This document shows, piece by piece, positions 1-5,587 of a stretch of 5,587 nucleotides of DNA; position 1 is the stretch's first letter; each line of letters opens with the position of its first letter. The DNA lies in contig DNZB01000228.1 in NCBI GenBank assembly GCA_003506635.1, forward strand, positions 3,912 through 9,498, in the 5' to 3' direction. Made by a program: the position numbers and the translations under genes. The notes under the pieces are model-generated. The model was given only the letters and a program-made list of their open reading frames with translations. It was not told the DNA's origin and did no database searches. Source of the DNA: Parvularcula sp. GTDB taxonomy: Bacteria; Pseudomonadota; Alphaproteobacteria; Caulobacterales; Parvularculaceae.

Positions 1-368
1 CGCACCTCGCCATTGACGAGAAGATGCGCGAACGCCCACGCCTTCACCCCGGCGAGCATCGGATGCTTGATCGCGGCGGCGATCTTGCCCTTCGGCGCAT
101 GGGCCGCCGCCAGCATGACGAAGGCGAATAGCGTCAAGAGATAGGCGATATGACGTCCGCCCTCCGGCGGCGTGTAAAGCGCGCTTGCGTCAGCGCCGCG
201 CCAGCCGAAGACGATGAGCGCAAAACCGGCGATCGAGACCAGCGCATAGAGCCCCTTGTAGGGTCCGGGCCCGAGCCGCTCCACCAGCGTCGCGCGGGGG
301 CCCCGCGCCAGCGCCGTAAAAAGGTGCGCGCCGAAGAAGATGATCAGTCCAAGGAAGAAGAGCGTCAT
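1..368 (-). CDS. NnrU family integral membrane protein, N-terminal part (cut by window edge)
   Basis: The minus-strand frame from the ATG at 366-368 stays open to the window edge and gives 122 residues plus a partial codon. The protein starts MTLFFLGLIIFFGAHL and contains RLGPGPYKGLYALVS at about residues 31-45 and AHLLVNGEV at the cut end. This hydrophobic N-terminus, the G-x-YKGL-(Y/F)-(A/S)-LVS block and the late H-L-x-x-NG block are what I know from the NnrU family, named for a gene near nitrite/NO reductase clusters; its biochemical role is not settled. Hydrophobic stretches at about residues 1-20, 40-57, 74-90 and 104-118 suggest a polytopic inner-membrane protein. Full-length members are roughly 190-240 aa, so the rest should lie to the left. 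There is no clear Shine-Dalgarno before the ATG. It lies downstream of apt on the same strand and could be co-transcribed. No denitrification genes are in view, so the name should not be read as a function. Confidence 0.85.
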   Translation of the reverse strand, partial: MTLFFLGLIIFFGAHLFTALARGPRATLVERLGPGPYKGLYALVSIAGFALIVFGWRGADASALYTPPEGGRHIAYLLTLFAFVMLAAAHAPKGKIAAAIKHPMLAGVKAWAFAHLLVNGEV

Positions 369-466
369 GATCAGGCGACGGTTTGCAATTTGCAGGGTGC
401 AGGCGGAGCAAGGGTTAGGCTTTCGTCGGCAGCCTACAACCGTCAGCCTGCCACCTACAACCGCCC
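369..466. other. Intergenic gap between apt and nnrU with short repeats
   Basis: This 98-bp stretch follows the apt stop and precedes the nnrU start. The 10-mer CCTACAACCG occurs twice, at 433-442 and 454-463, 21 bp apart, immediately after apt. Closer to nnrU, TGCAA-T-TTGCA at 384-394 is a small perfect dyad in an AT-richer patch, 16 bp upstream of the nnrU ATG. Neither is a convincing rho-independent terminator: the GGCAG/CTGCC pairing around the repeats gives only a 5-bp stem and no T-run follows. The gap could hold a weak nnrU promoter or simply be an operon spacer. Confidence 0.4.
433..463. repeat. Direct repeat CCTACAACCG, two copies 21 bp apart
   Basis: The identical 10-bp units lie at 433-442 and 454-463, just beyond the apt stop codon. 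The 11 bp between them is unrelated to what follows the second copy, so only the 10-mer is duplicated. The spacing is about two helical turns, so a protein bound to both would sit on the same face of the DNA. A small local duplication is an equally simple reading. Confidence 0.4.
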
Positions 467-994
467 TTAATGCCCGTCGAACGCTGCAAGCGCCACCACC
501 TGCTTGCCCATGGCGCGCAGCCGGTCGGCGCCGCCGAGTTCCGGCAGATCGACGACGAAGGAGCAAAGGACGACCTCGCCGCCTGCGCGTTCGATCAGGC
601 GAACCGCCGCACTCGCCGTTCCGCCTGTCGCTATGAGGTCGTCGACCAGCAAGACTTTCTCGCCCTTCGCTACCGCGTCGATGTGAATTTCGATCTCATC
701 AACGCCGTATTCCAGCGAATAGCGTTCGCCGATCGTCTTGTAGGGCAGCTTTCCTTTTTTCCGGACCGGCACGAAGCCGACCGACAATTGATGCGCGATC
801 GCGCCGCCGAGGATGAACCCGCGCGCCTCCACGCCGGCGACCTTGTCGATCTTCGCGCCCGCAAGCGGCTGCACCAACTCGTCAATCGCGCGGCGGAACC
901 CCCGCGCATCCGCGAGGAGCGTCGTCACGTCGCGAAACATGATGCCGGGCCTTGGATAGTCGGGGATCGTGCGGATGACCGAGCGAAGGTCCAT
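467..994 (-). CDS. apt: Adenine phosphoribosyltransferase
   Basis: Converts adenine and PRPP to AMP and pyrophosphate, a cytoplasmic purine-salvage step. The 175-aa protein is normal length for bacterial Apt. It opens [18 protein letters not shown], the usual Apt N-terminus, followed by FRDVTTLL (about 20-27), VEARGF (55-60), the flexible-loop segment RKKGKLPY (78-85) and the PRPP-binding motif [14 protein letters not shown] (114-127) with its adjacent aspartates D118 and D119. I chose the ATG at 994 because family homology begins exactly there; the frame extends to a TTG at 1036, but those 14 residues are not Apt-like. No good Shine-Dalgarno precedes the ATG, so initiation may be leaderless or SD-independent. 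It is divergent from the M13 peptidase, 140 bp away, and upstream of nnrU on the same strand. All key motifs are intact. Confidence 0.96.
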   Translation of the reverse strand: MDLRSVIRTIPDYPRPGIMFRDVTTLLADARGFRRAIDELVQPLAGAKIDKVAGVEARGFILGGAIAHQLSVGFVPVRKKGKLPYKTIGERYSLEYGVDEIEIHIDAVAKGEKVLLVDDLIATGGTASAAVRLIERAGGEVVLCSFVVDLPELGGADRLRAMGKQVVALAAFDGH

Positions 995-1134
995 GTGGCG
1001 GCGCACCAGGATGAGGGCAGGCGGAAAATGGAGCAATCGCCGCGGGTGAACAAGTCCGCGTGACCGCCGGGCGTTTCGCCGATCGCGGACTTGCCGGACG
1101 CCGCGCCCGCGGGCTAACGAGCGTTTGAACCTCG
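995..1134. promoter_or_regulatory. Divergent intergenic region, apt / M13 peptidase
   Basis: This 140-bp region must hold the starts of both divergent transcripts. Candidate for apt (minus strand): TTGTTC at 1053-1048, a 17-bp spacer, then CATTTT at 1030-1025, predicting a short leader of about 25 nt. Candidate for the peptidase (plus strand): TTGCCG at 1091-1096, a 16-bp spacer, then GCTAAC at 1113-1118. The -35 elements fit the TTG-rich pattern of alphaproteobacterial housekeeping promoters, but both -10 boxes are poor. They are proposals from reading the sequence, not established promoters. Confidence 0.35.
1051..1093. repeat. Perfect 10-bp inverted repeat with nested hairpin
   Basis: CAAGTCCGCG at 1051-1060 is exactly reverse-complementary to CGCGGACTTG at 1084-1093, with 23 bp between. 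Inside lies a second small dyad, GGCG-TTT-CGCC at 1070-1080. The TTG ending each arm, read outward, is also the start of the candidate -35 of the gene on that side. It could be an operator shared by both genes, a duplicated promoter-upstream element in opposite orientations, or a transcript hairpin if transcription starts further out than I propose. No known regulator motif is recognised. Confidence 0.5.
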
Positions 1135-3219
1135 ATGGAGCCCTTCTTGAAAAAAGCGCTGTTGTTGACCGCCGCCGCCCTTCTCGCGCCCGCCCTCGCG
1201 ATTTCCGCCTGCGGGCGCAAGGAAACAGCCGCCGACAGCGCTGTCGAAGAACCCGCCATCGACCCCAACGCGCCGCAAATCGGCACCTTCGGGCTGGCCG
1301 TCAAGGATATCGACGCCGCCGTCGATCCGGGCGACGATTTTTACGCTTACGTCAACGGCGACTGGCTGAAGACGTTCAAGATCCCGGAGGAATATTCAAG
1401 TTATGGCTCCTTCACCTTGCTCGCCGAGCGGTCGGAGCAGCGCCTGAAAGACATCATCGAAGGACTTGGCGCGCGCGGGCCGGCGGCTGGCGAGGCGAAG
1501 AAGGTCCGCGATTTCTATGCAGGCTATCTCGATGTCGCGGCGATCGACGCCAAGGGCCTTGCGCCGCTCGCAGAGGATTTCGCCGCCATCGACGCCATCG
1601 ACACGCCGGAAAAATTCGCGGCCTATGTCTCGAATCCGGCGACGCGCACCCGCTCGCCGATCGCGCTCGTCATCTCGACGGATCTGAAGCGCCCCGACCG
1701 TTACGCGCTCTACGCGGGCCAATCGGGTCTCGGCATGCCGAACCGCGACTATTATCTCGAGGAAAAATTCGCCGACAAGCAGGCGAAGTACCGCGCCTAT
1801 ATCGAACAGATTCTGACGCTCGCCGGCCATGCGGACGCCGCCGGCGCCGCCGGGCGCATCTATGCCGTCGAACTTGAGATGGCGAAAGTCCATTGGGAGC
1901 CCGCCAAAAGGCGCAATCGCGACCTGATGTATAACCTTAAGACCATCGAGGAGCTTGAAGCGTTCGCGCCCGGCGCGCCCTGGCGCGCGATGCTTTCCGC
2001 CGCCAGCCTCGGCGATCGCGCGGAGATCATCGTGCGCGAGGATGACGCGGTTCAAAAGCTCGCCGCGCTCATCGCCGCGACGCCCGTCGAGGTCTGGCGC
2101 GACTACCTCAAATTCCATCTCGTAAGCGCCAGCGCCGATGTTCTCCCGTCGGCGATCGACGCCGCCAATTTCGCGTTCTACGCGACGGAGCTGCGCGGCA
2201 CGCCGAAGCAGAAGGAGCGGTGGAAGCGCGCCGTCGCCGCGACCGACAATGCGCTCGGCGAAGCGACCGGCAAGCTTTATGTCGAGAAGCACTTCCCGCC
2301 GGAGTCAAAGGCGATGATGGAGGCGCTGGTCGGCAATCTTCGCGCCGCGCTCAACGAGCGCATCGGCGAGCTTTCTTGGATGAGCGACGAAACGCGCGTC
2401 GCCGCGCGCGACAAGCTGTCGAAATTCACCGCGAAGATCGGCTACCCCGACGCGTGGCGCGATTATTCCGCGCTCGACGTCCGCCCCGGCGACGCTTACG
2501 GAAACGCCAAACGCGCGCAAGCCTTTGAATGGGCGTTCGAGGCCGCACGCATTGACGAACCCGTCGACCGCAAGGAATGGGGAATGACCCCGCCGACGGT
2601 CAATGCATATTATAATCCGCCGCTGAACGAGATCGTCTTTCCGGCCGCCATTCTCGACGCGCCGTTTTTCGATCCGAAGGCGGACGCCGCTGTGAATTAC
2701 GGCGCGATCGGCGCCGTCATCGGCCATGAGATCGGCCATGGTTTCGACGATCAGGGACGCAAATCCGACGGCGACGGCGTCCTTCGCGACTGGTGGATCC
2801 CCGCCGATGTCGCCGCCTTTGAAAAACTCACGACGAAGATCGGCGCGCAATACGCCGCATACGAACCGATCGAGGGCTTTCCGGTCAACCCGCAACTGAC
2901 GATGGGCGAGAACATCGGCGACATCGGCGGCCTCGCCATGGCCTATCGCGCCTACAAGTTGTCGCTGAACGGCGAAGAGGCGCCGGTGATCGACGGCCTT
3001 ACCGGCGATCAGCGCTTCTTCCTCGCCTGGGGCCAGATTTGGAAGCGCGCCGTGCGCGACGAACAACTGAAGAACCAGGTCGCGACCGATCCCCATTCGC
3101 CGTCGCAATATCGCGTCAACGGCGTCGTCAGGAACATGGCCGCCTGGTACGAAGCTTTCGGCGTGACGCCCGACGATGATCTCTATCTTCCGCCGGAAGA
3201 ACGCGTCGAAATCTGGTGA
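1135..3219 (+). CDS. M13 family zinc metallopeptidase, predicted lipoprotein (PepO/neprilysin-like)
   Basis: Predicted envelope endopeptidase that cleaves peptides with a zinc-activated water. The 694-aa length is normal for the family. An N-terminal KK, hydrophobic stretch and lipobox ISAC (C26) indicate a lipoprotein signal; the residue after Cys is Gly, not Asp, which favours the outer membrane. The M13 N-domain begins near [14 protein letters not shown] (64-77). The catalytic domain has NAYYNP (490-495), the zinc motif HEIGH (H531, E532, H535), the third ligand in GENIGD (E592, with D596), HSPSQYR (H654, R660, matching the transition-state and substrate-binding His and Arg of neprilysin) and the C-terminal ERVEIW. 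All catalytic residues are present. Start choice is open: the ATG at 1135 lacks a Shine-Dalgarno, while the in-frame TTG at 1147 has GGAG 6 nt upstream and would begin MKKALLL, a typical signal peptide. The gene converges on flgH. Its substrate is unknown. Confidence 0.95.
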   Translation: MEPFLKKALLLTAAALLAPALAISACGRKETAADSAVEEPAIDPNAPQIGTFGLAVKDIDAAVDPGDDFYAYVNGDWLKTFKIPEEYSSYGSFTLLAERSEQRLKDIIEGLGARGPAAGEAKKVRDFYAGYLDVAAIDAKGLAPLAEDFAAIDAIDTPEKFAAYVSNPATRTRSPIALVISTDLKRPDRYALYAGQSGLGMPNRDYYLEEKFADKQAKYRAYIEQILTLAGHADAAGAAGRIYAVELEMAKVHWEPAKRRNRDLMYNLKTIEELEAFAPGAPWRAMLSAASLGDRAEIIVREDDAVQKLAALIAATPVEVWRDYLKFHLVSASADVLPSAIDAANFAFYATELRGTPKQKERWKRAVAATDNALGEATGKLYVEKHFPPESKAMMEALVGNLRAALNERIGELSWMSDETRVAARDKLSKFTAKIGYPDAWRDYSALDVRPGDAYGNAKRAQAFEWAFEAARIDEPVDRKEWGMTPPTVNAYYNPPLNEIVFPAAILDAPFFDPKADAAVNYGAIGAVIGHEIGHGFDDQGRKSDGDGVLRDWWIPADVAAFEKLTTKIGAQYAAYEPIEGFPVNPQLTMGENIGDIGGLAMAYRAYKLSLNGEEAPVIDGLTGDQRFFLAWGQIWKRAVRDEQLKNQVATDPHSPSQYRVNGVVRNMAAWYEAFGVTPDDDLYLPPEERVEIW
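1137..1140 (+). promoter_or_regulatory. Possible Shine-Dalgarno for an alternative TTG start of the peptidase
   Basis: GGAG lies 6 nt before the in-frame TTG at 1147-1149. It overlaps the ATG start codon at 1135, so both starts cannot use it. If it is the true ribosome-binding site, the protein is 690 aa and starts with the KK of the signal peptide. Confidence 0.45.
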
Positions 3220-3222
3220 TGC

Positions 3223-3969
3223 CTAGAACGGGAATACGATATCGTAGAGCTGTTGGCCGTAGCGGGCCTGCTGCACGTCGGTAAGTTGCCCGCGCCCGCC
3301 ATAGGAGATTCGCGCTTCCGCGATCTGCGTGTGGTTGATGCGGTTGGCGTTCGAGATGTCTTCCGGGCGGATGACGCCGGTCACCGTCAGCTCGCGCACT
3401 TCGTTGTTGACGCGCACTTCCTGCTTGCCGGCGACGACGAGATTGCCGTTCGGCAAAACGTCAGTCACGATCGCCGCGACGATAAGCTCGACGTCCTCGC
3501 GCCGGTCGACGCTCCCCTCCCCGCGCACGGTCGAGCCGGAAGAGAGATCGACGAGTTGCGTCGGATCGGCTCCGTCGGGAAGGACGTCGGTCAGCAATTG
3601 TTCGAAACCGCCGAACGCCGGAATCGCCGCCGTTTCGCCGTTGTCGCGGCGGCGCTCCGTCTGGTTGTCGAGGCGCGCGCGGTCATTGATGTCGATGACG
3701 ACGGTGACGATGTCGCCGGTGCGCCGCGCGCGCTGATCCTTGAAAAAGCTGCGCGAACCCGCGCGCCAGAGCGAACCGGGACTCGCCGCTTCCGTCGCCG
3801 CCGCCGGCATCGGCATCGCGACCGCCCGGCCGCCGTAAAGGCTCGCGGGGTTTTCGGTCGGCGACAGTTCTGGCGCCTTGCCGATCGACTTGATCCGCCC
3901 ACTGACGGCGCATCCGGCCGTCGCAGCGATCATCAGGCTCGCCAAAAGAATGCGGGCGAAAAATCTCAT
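3223..3969 (-). CDS. flgH: Flagellar basal body L-ring protein FlgH
   Basis: Subunit of the L-ring, the bushing around the flagellar rod in the outer membrane. The 248-aa precursor begins with a basic and hydrophobic signal and a probable lipidation site at C20 (ATAGC), expected since FlgH is a lipoprotein, although Thr at -3 is atypical. Family blocks follow in order: SLWR (67-70), GDIVTVVIDINDRA (85-98), GEGSVDRRE (150-158), the V-LPNGNLVV segment (171-179), VRELTVTGVIRPEDIS (191-206), then EARISYGGRGQ (218-228) and the C-terminal QARYGQQLYDIVFPF. These cover the whole FlgH family. An Ala/Pro/Met-rich stretch at about 48-65 is a low-complexity linker before the conserved domain. The start lies 3 nt after the flgA stop, with GGAG at 3976-3979 (inside the last flgA codons) 6 nt upstream. 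The stop is TAG, and the gene ends 3 nt from the convergent peptidase. Confidence 0.97.
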   Translation of the reverse strand: MRFFARILLASLMIAATAGCAVSGRIKSIGKAPELSPTENPASLYGGRAVAMPMPAAATEAASPGSLWRAGSRSFFKDQRARRTGDIVTVVIDINDRARLDNQTERRRDNGETAAIPAFGGFEQLLTDVLPDGADPTQLVDLSSGSTVRGEGSVDRREDVELIVAAIVTDVLPNGNLVVAGKQEVRVNNEVRELTVTGVIRPEDISNANRINHTQIAEARISYGGRGQLTDVQQARYGQQLYDIVFPF

Positions 3970-3972
3970 GGT

Positions 3973-4725
3973 TTACTCCGGCGAAAGGGCGGCGTGACGC
4001 GCGGGCGCGCCGGCGGGCGATCTGGCGAGCGTCGGAGAGACGACGATCGCCTTTAGCTCGGCCCCGCTTGCGGCGTTCCGAAAGGCGATGAGGTCGCCCT
4101 CGGCCCCGCTTTCCAGCGCCGTCGCAACCTGCGTCAGGCGGAGACCCGGCGCTTCAAGCATGACCGTCACTCCGGCGCCGCGCCTGATAAGGATGGGGCT
4201 CATGAGATCGTTCGCACGGAGCGGCGCGCCGGCGGCGAGCGGGCGCCGCGCTTCCTTGCCGATAATAAGGCCGGCGTCTTCAAGATAGCGCTCAGCGCCC
4301 CCGTCGATGATTTCGATGAAGTCGATATCGCCTTCCGTGAGGGCCCAGCCGCGCGGAATGTCGCGCGCGGGAACGGGCAGCGTCCGGGCGCGCGCGACGA
4401 CGCCTGAGACAGCGACCAAGGGCTCGCCCGCGGCGCCGCGCGCGCGGATTAGGAATCGCCCGCTTGCGCGGTTGTAGCTGACGGTTTCGATGATAATAGA
4501 CCCCATTTCGGCGACGCGGATTTCAGCGCCCGGCGCCGACAGCGAGAGCGCGGAGTCTTCCGGGGCGCCTTCCGCGATCAGCGCGGCGCGGATCGCACCC
4601 GCGTGATCTTCAAGGCGCGTCGGGATCAGAGCTTCGTCGGCGCGCGCCGGGATGGCCATGACGAGCACGAGCCACAGCCCCATCAGCGCGGCTGCGAAAG
4701 CGGAGTTGCAAGCATTACGGTTCAC
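3973..4725 (-). CDS. flgA: Flagellar basal body P-ring assembly protein FlgA
   Basis: Periplasmic chaperone that helps the FlgI subunits assemble into the P-ring. The 250-aa precursor has a signal peptide with hydrophobic core about 10-25 and a likely cut after PARA (A29), giving a mature protein starting DEALIP. The conserved C-terminal half holds an SAF-type domain at about 114-176 (LPVPARDIPRGWALTEGDIDF, then GKEARRPLAAGAPLRANDL), followed by the second conserved part with RRGAGVTVML (181-190) and GAEGDLIAFRN (207-217). The N-terminal half is divergent, as is usual for FlgA. The start is GTG at 4725; AAGGA at 4735-4739 lies 9 nt upstream and overlaps the flgG stop, indicating coupling. The last 14 or so residues (Ala/Pro-rich) run past where I expect the family to end. 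It sits between flgG and flgH, which strongly supports the assignment despite weak sequence conservation. Confidence 0.92.
   Translation of the reverse strand: MNRNACNSAFAAALMGLWLVLVMAIPARADEALIPTRLEDHAGAIRAALIAEGAPEDSALSLSAPGAEIRVAEMGSIIIETVSYNRASGRFLIRARGAAGEPLVAVSGVVARARTLPVPARDIPRGWALTEGDIDFIEIIDGGAERYLEDAGLIIGKEARRPLAAGAPLRANDLMSPILIRRGAGVTVMLEAPGLRLTQVATALESGAEGDLIAFRNAASGAELKAIVVSPTLARSPAGAPARHAALSPE
3976..3979 (-). promoter_or_regulatory. Shine-Dalgarno of flgH inside the flgA 3' end
   Basis: On the minus strand GGAG lies 6 nt before the flgH ATG and is formed by the last sense codons of flgA. Ribosomes ending flgA therefore finish at the flgH initiation site, which implies translational coupling. 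Confidence 0.7.
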
Positions 4726-4734
4726 GGGCCGCGT

Positions 4735-4739
4735 TCCTT
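4735..4739 (-). promoter_or_regulatory. Shine-Dalgarno of flgA overlapping the flgG stop
   Basis: AAGGA on the minus strand shares bases with the flgG TAA and lies 9 nt before the flgA GTG. It supports the GTG as the true start, since the next in-frame ATG (codon 15) falls inside the signal peptide's hydrophobic core. Confidence 0.6.
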
Positions 4740-5526
4740 ACCGGCGGAGATTGGCGTTGATCGACAGCATTTCGTCCGATGTCTCGATCACGCGCGCGTT
4801 CATCTCATAGGCGCGCTGCGCGGCGATCAACGTCGTGATCTCCTGCACGGGGTCGACATTGGCGTTTTCGAGATAGCCCTGCAGGATGCGCCCGAACCCC
4901 TCGTCGCCTGGATTGCCGATGATCGGCTCGCCCGACGCCGGCGTTTCAAGAAGGAGATTGTCGCCGATCGCTTCAAGGCCGCTCTCGTTGAAGAACACGG
5001 CCAGCTCGAACCTCCCGATCTCACGCGGGTTTTGTTCCCCCGCGATCTGCGCTTCGACGACGCCGTCCTCGGAGACCGTGACGTCGAGCACGTCTTCCGG
5101 CACGGAGACCCCAGGCAGCAATTCATAGCCGTCGCTGGTCACGACGCGCCCGTCCGCCGAGACGGCGAAATTGCCGGCGCGGGTATAGGCCTCGCGCCCG
5201 TCCGGCAATTCGATGCGGAAGAGCCCCTTGCCTGAAACGGCGAGGTCGAAATCATTGCCGGTTGCGGTGACGGCGCCTTGCTCGATGATGCGATAGACCG
5301 AGCCCGTCTTCACGCCGGCCCCGATCTGTATGCCGTTCGGAACGACCGCGCCGGTCGAGGACGAAATCGCGCCGGGGCGTTCGATCGTCTGATAGAGAAG
5401 GTCCTGGAACTCCGCGCGCTGGCGCTTGTAGCCCACCGTGTTCAGGTTCGCGATGTTGTTCGAAATGACCTCGACATTGCGCTGCTGCGCCAGCATGCCG
5501 GTCGCGGCGATCGAAAGCGACTTCAT
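4738..5526 (-). CDS. flgG: Flagellar basal-body distal rod protein FlgG
   Basis: Main subunit of the distal rod, exported by the flagellar type III apparatus, so it has no signal peptide. The 262-aa length matches the family (about 260). The N-terminal rod domain includes MLAQQRNVEVISNNIANLNT (11-30) and VGYKR (31-35), the signature of flagellar rod and hook proteins. A mid-region has GAGVKTGSVYRIIEQGAVTATGN (69-91), FDLAVSGKGLFRI (93-105) and YTRAGNFAVSADG (114-126), typical of FlgE/F/G. The C-terminal domain has QGYLENANVDPVQEIT (216-231), then AAQRAYEMNARVIETSDEML (235-254). The SNVDPV-like motif and the length favour FlgG over FlgF, and gene order (a flgF tail upstream, flgA downstream) agrees. 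GGGAG at 5534-5538 lies 7 nt before the ATG, a good ribosome-binding site. Confidence 0.97.
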   Translation of the reverse strand: MKSLSIAATGMLAQQRNVEVISNNIANLNTVGYKRQRAEFQDLLYQTIERPGAISSSTGAVVPNGIQIGAGVKTGSVYRIIEQGAVTATGNDFDLAVSGKGLFRIELPDGREAYTRAGNFAVSADGRVVTSDGYELLPGVSVPEDVLDVTVSEDGVVEAQIAGEQNPREIGRFELAVFFNESGLEAIGDNLLLETPASGEPIIGNPGDEGFGRILQGYLENANVDPVQEITTLIAAQRAYEMNARVIETSDEMLSINANLRR

Positions 5527-5533
5527 TCAACGT

Positions 5534-5538
5534 CTCCC
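5534..5538 (-). promoter_or_regulatory. Shine-Dalgarno of flgG
   Basis: GGGAG on the minus strand lies 7 nt before the flgG ATG, in the 15-nt gap after the upstream stop codon. It is the strongest ribosome-binding site in the window. Confidence 0.75.
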
Positions 5539-5541
5539 GGA

Positions 5542-5587
5542 TCAGGCCCGCTCGCTGAGCGTGTCGACCGCCCGGCGCGCAAGGTCA
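5542..5587 (-). CDS. flgF: 3' end of probable flgF (proximal rod protein), cut by window edge
   Basis: The minus-strand frame entering from the right edge encodes 14 residues, DLARRAVDTLSERA, followed by TGA at 5544-5542. It ends 15 nt before flgG. I assign it to flgF mainly by position: flgF precedes flgG in alphaproteobacterial flgF-G-A-H clusters. An amphipathic tail with an LARRA-type pattern after the last rod helix is plausible for FlgF, but 14 residues cannot prove family membership. The promoter for the flagellar operon must lie upstream, outside the window. Confidence 0.6.
   Translation of the reverse strand, partial: DLARRAVDTLSERA

Noticed and set aside
470..1063. A 197-codon plus-strand open frame antisense to apt
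   Set aside because: It overlaps an unmistakable apt on the other strand, its product is rich in Arg/Asp/His with no recognisable domain, and long antisense frames are expected in high-GC coding DNA.
1106..1113. 8-bp palindrome CCCGCGGG in the peptidase leader region
   Set aside because: Short GC palindromes are common in DNA of this composition, and it falls within the candidate promoter spacer with no partner site.
1396..3108. Two long minus-strand open frames (298 and 267 codons) antisense to the peptidase
   Set aside because: The plus-strand M13 protein is intact with all catalytic motifs. The antisense products are Arg/Gly/Asp-rich mirror frames with no family features.
3187..3199. Hairpin CTTCC-GCC-GGAAG near the peptidase 3' end as a possible flgH terminator
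   Set aside because: The stem is only 5 bp, lies in coding sequence for the conserved PPEE segment, and has no T-run downstream in the flgH direction.
3235..3246. 12-bp perfect palindrome TACGATATCGTA near the end of flgH
   Set aside because: It encodes the conserved Y-D-I-V of the FlgH C-terminus, so the codons explain it; there is no spacer or T-run for a terminator.
3253..4056. A 267-codon plus-strand open frame antisense to flgH
   Set aside because: FlgH is complete and fully conserved on the minus strand; the antisense frame is compositional.
4603..5235. A 210-codon plus-strand open frame across flgA and flgG
   Set aside because: It lies antisense to two recognised flagellar genes and shows no domain of its own.

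Overview
The window is high-GC DNA, densely coding on both strands, with chromosomal housekeeping and flagellar genes. Gene content and order point to an alphaproteobacterium. The evidence is a flgF-flgG-flgA-flgH cluster in the order I associate with Caulobacter-like and related alphaproteobacteria, an M13 lipoprotein peptidase, an apt gene and an NnrU-family membrane protein. I cannot fix the genus from sequence alone. I see no transposase, integrase, CRISPR array, tRNA or rRNA, and nothing that looks recently acquired.

Layout, left to right. (1) Positions 1-368, minus strand: the N-terminal 122 residues of an NnrU-family membrane protein, cut by the window edge. (2) Positions 467-994, minus strand: complete adenine phosphoribosyltransferase (apt), 175 aa, upstream of nnrU and separated from it by a 98-bp gap holding small repeats. 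(3) Positions 995-1134: a divergent intergenic region with a perfect 10-bp inverted repeat whose arms run into candidate -35 elements facing in opposite directions. (4) Positions 1135-3219, plus strand: a complete M13 (neprilysin/PepO-type) zinc metallopeptidase predicted to be a lipoprotein. (5) Positions 3223-5587, minus strand: a tight flagellar operon read right to left. It holds the last 14 codons of probable flgF, then flgG (distal rod), flgA (P-ring assembly chaperone) and flgH (L-ring lipoprotein).

How the genes work together. FlgF and FlgG build the rod, FlgA is the periplasmic chaperone for the P-ring subunit FlgI, and FlgH forms the outer-membrane L-ring, so this operon makes the part of the flagellar basal body that crosses the periplasm and outer membrane. 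flgI itself is not in the window. Gaps between the flagellar genes are 15, 12 and 3 nt. The Shine-Dalgarno sequences of flgA and flgH overlap the end of the preceding gene, which suggests translational coupling. The peptidase and flgH converge with only 3 nt between their stop codons, so there is no intergenic terminator between them. Apt (purine salvage) and NnrU are not functionally linked to the flagellar genes as far as I can see.

I did not find an undescribed biological system. The signals most worth a second look are the dyad between apt and the peptidase, the uncertain peptidase start, and the 3-nt convergent junction.
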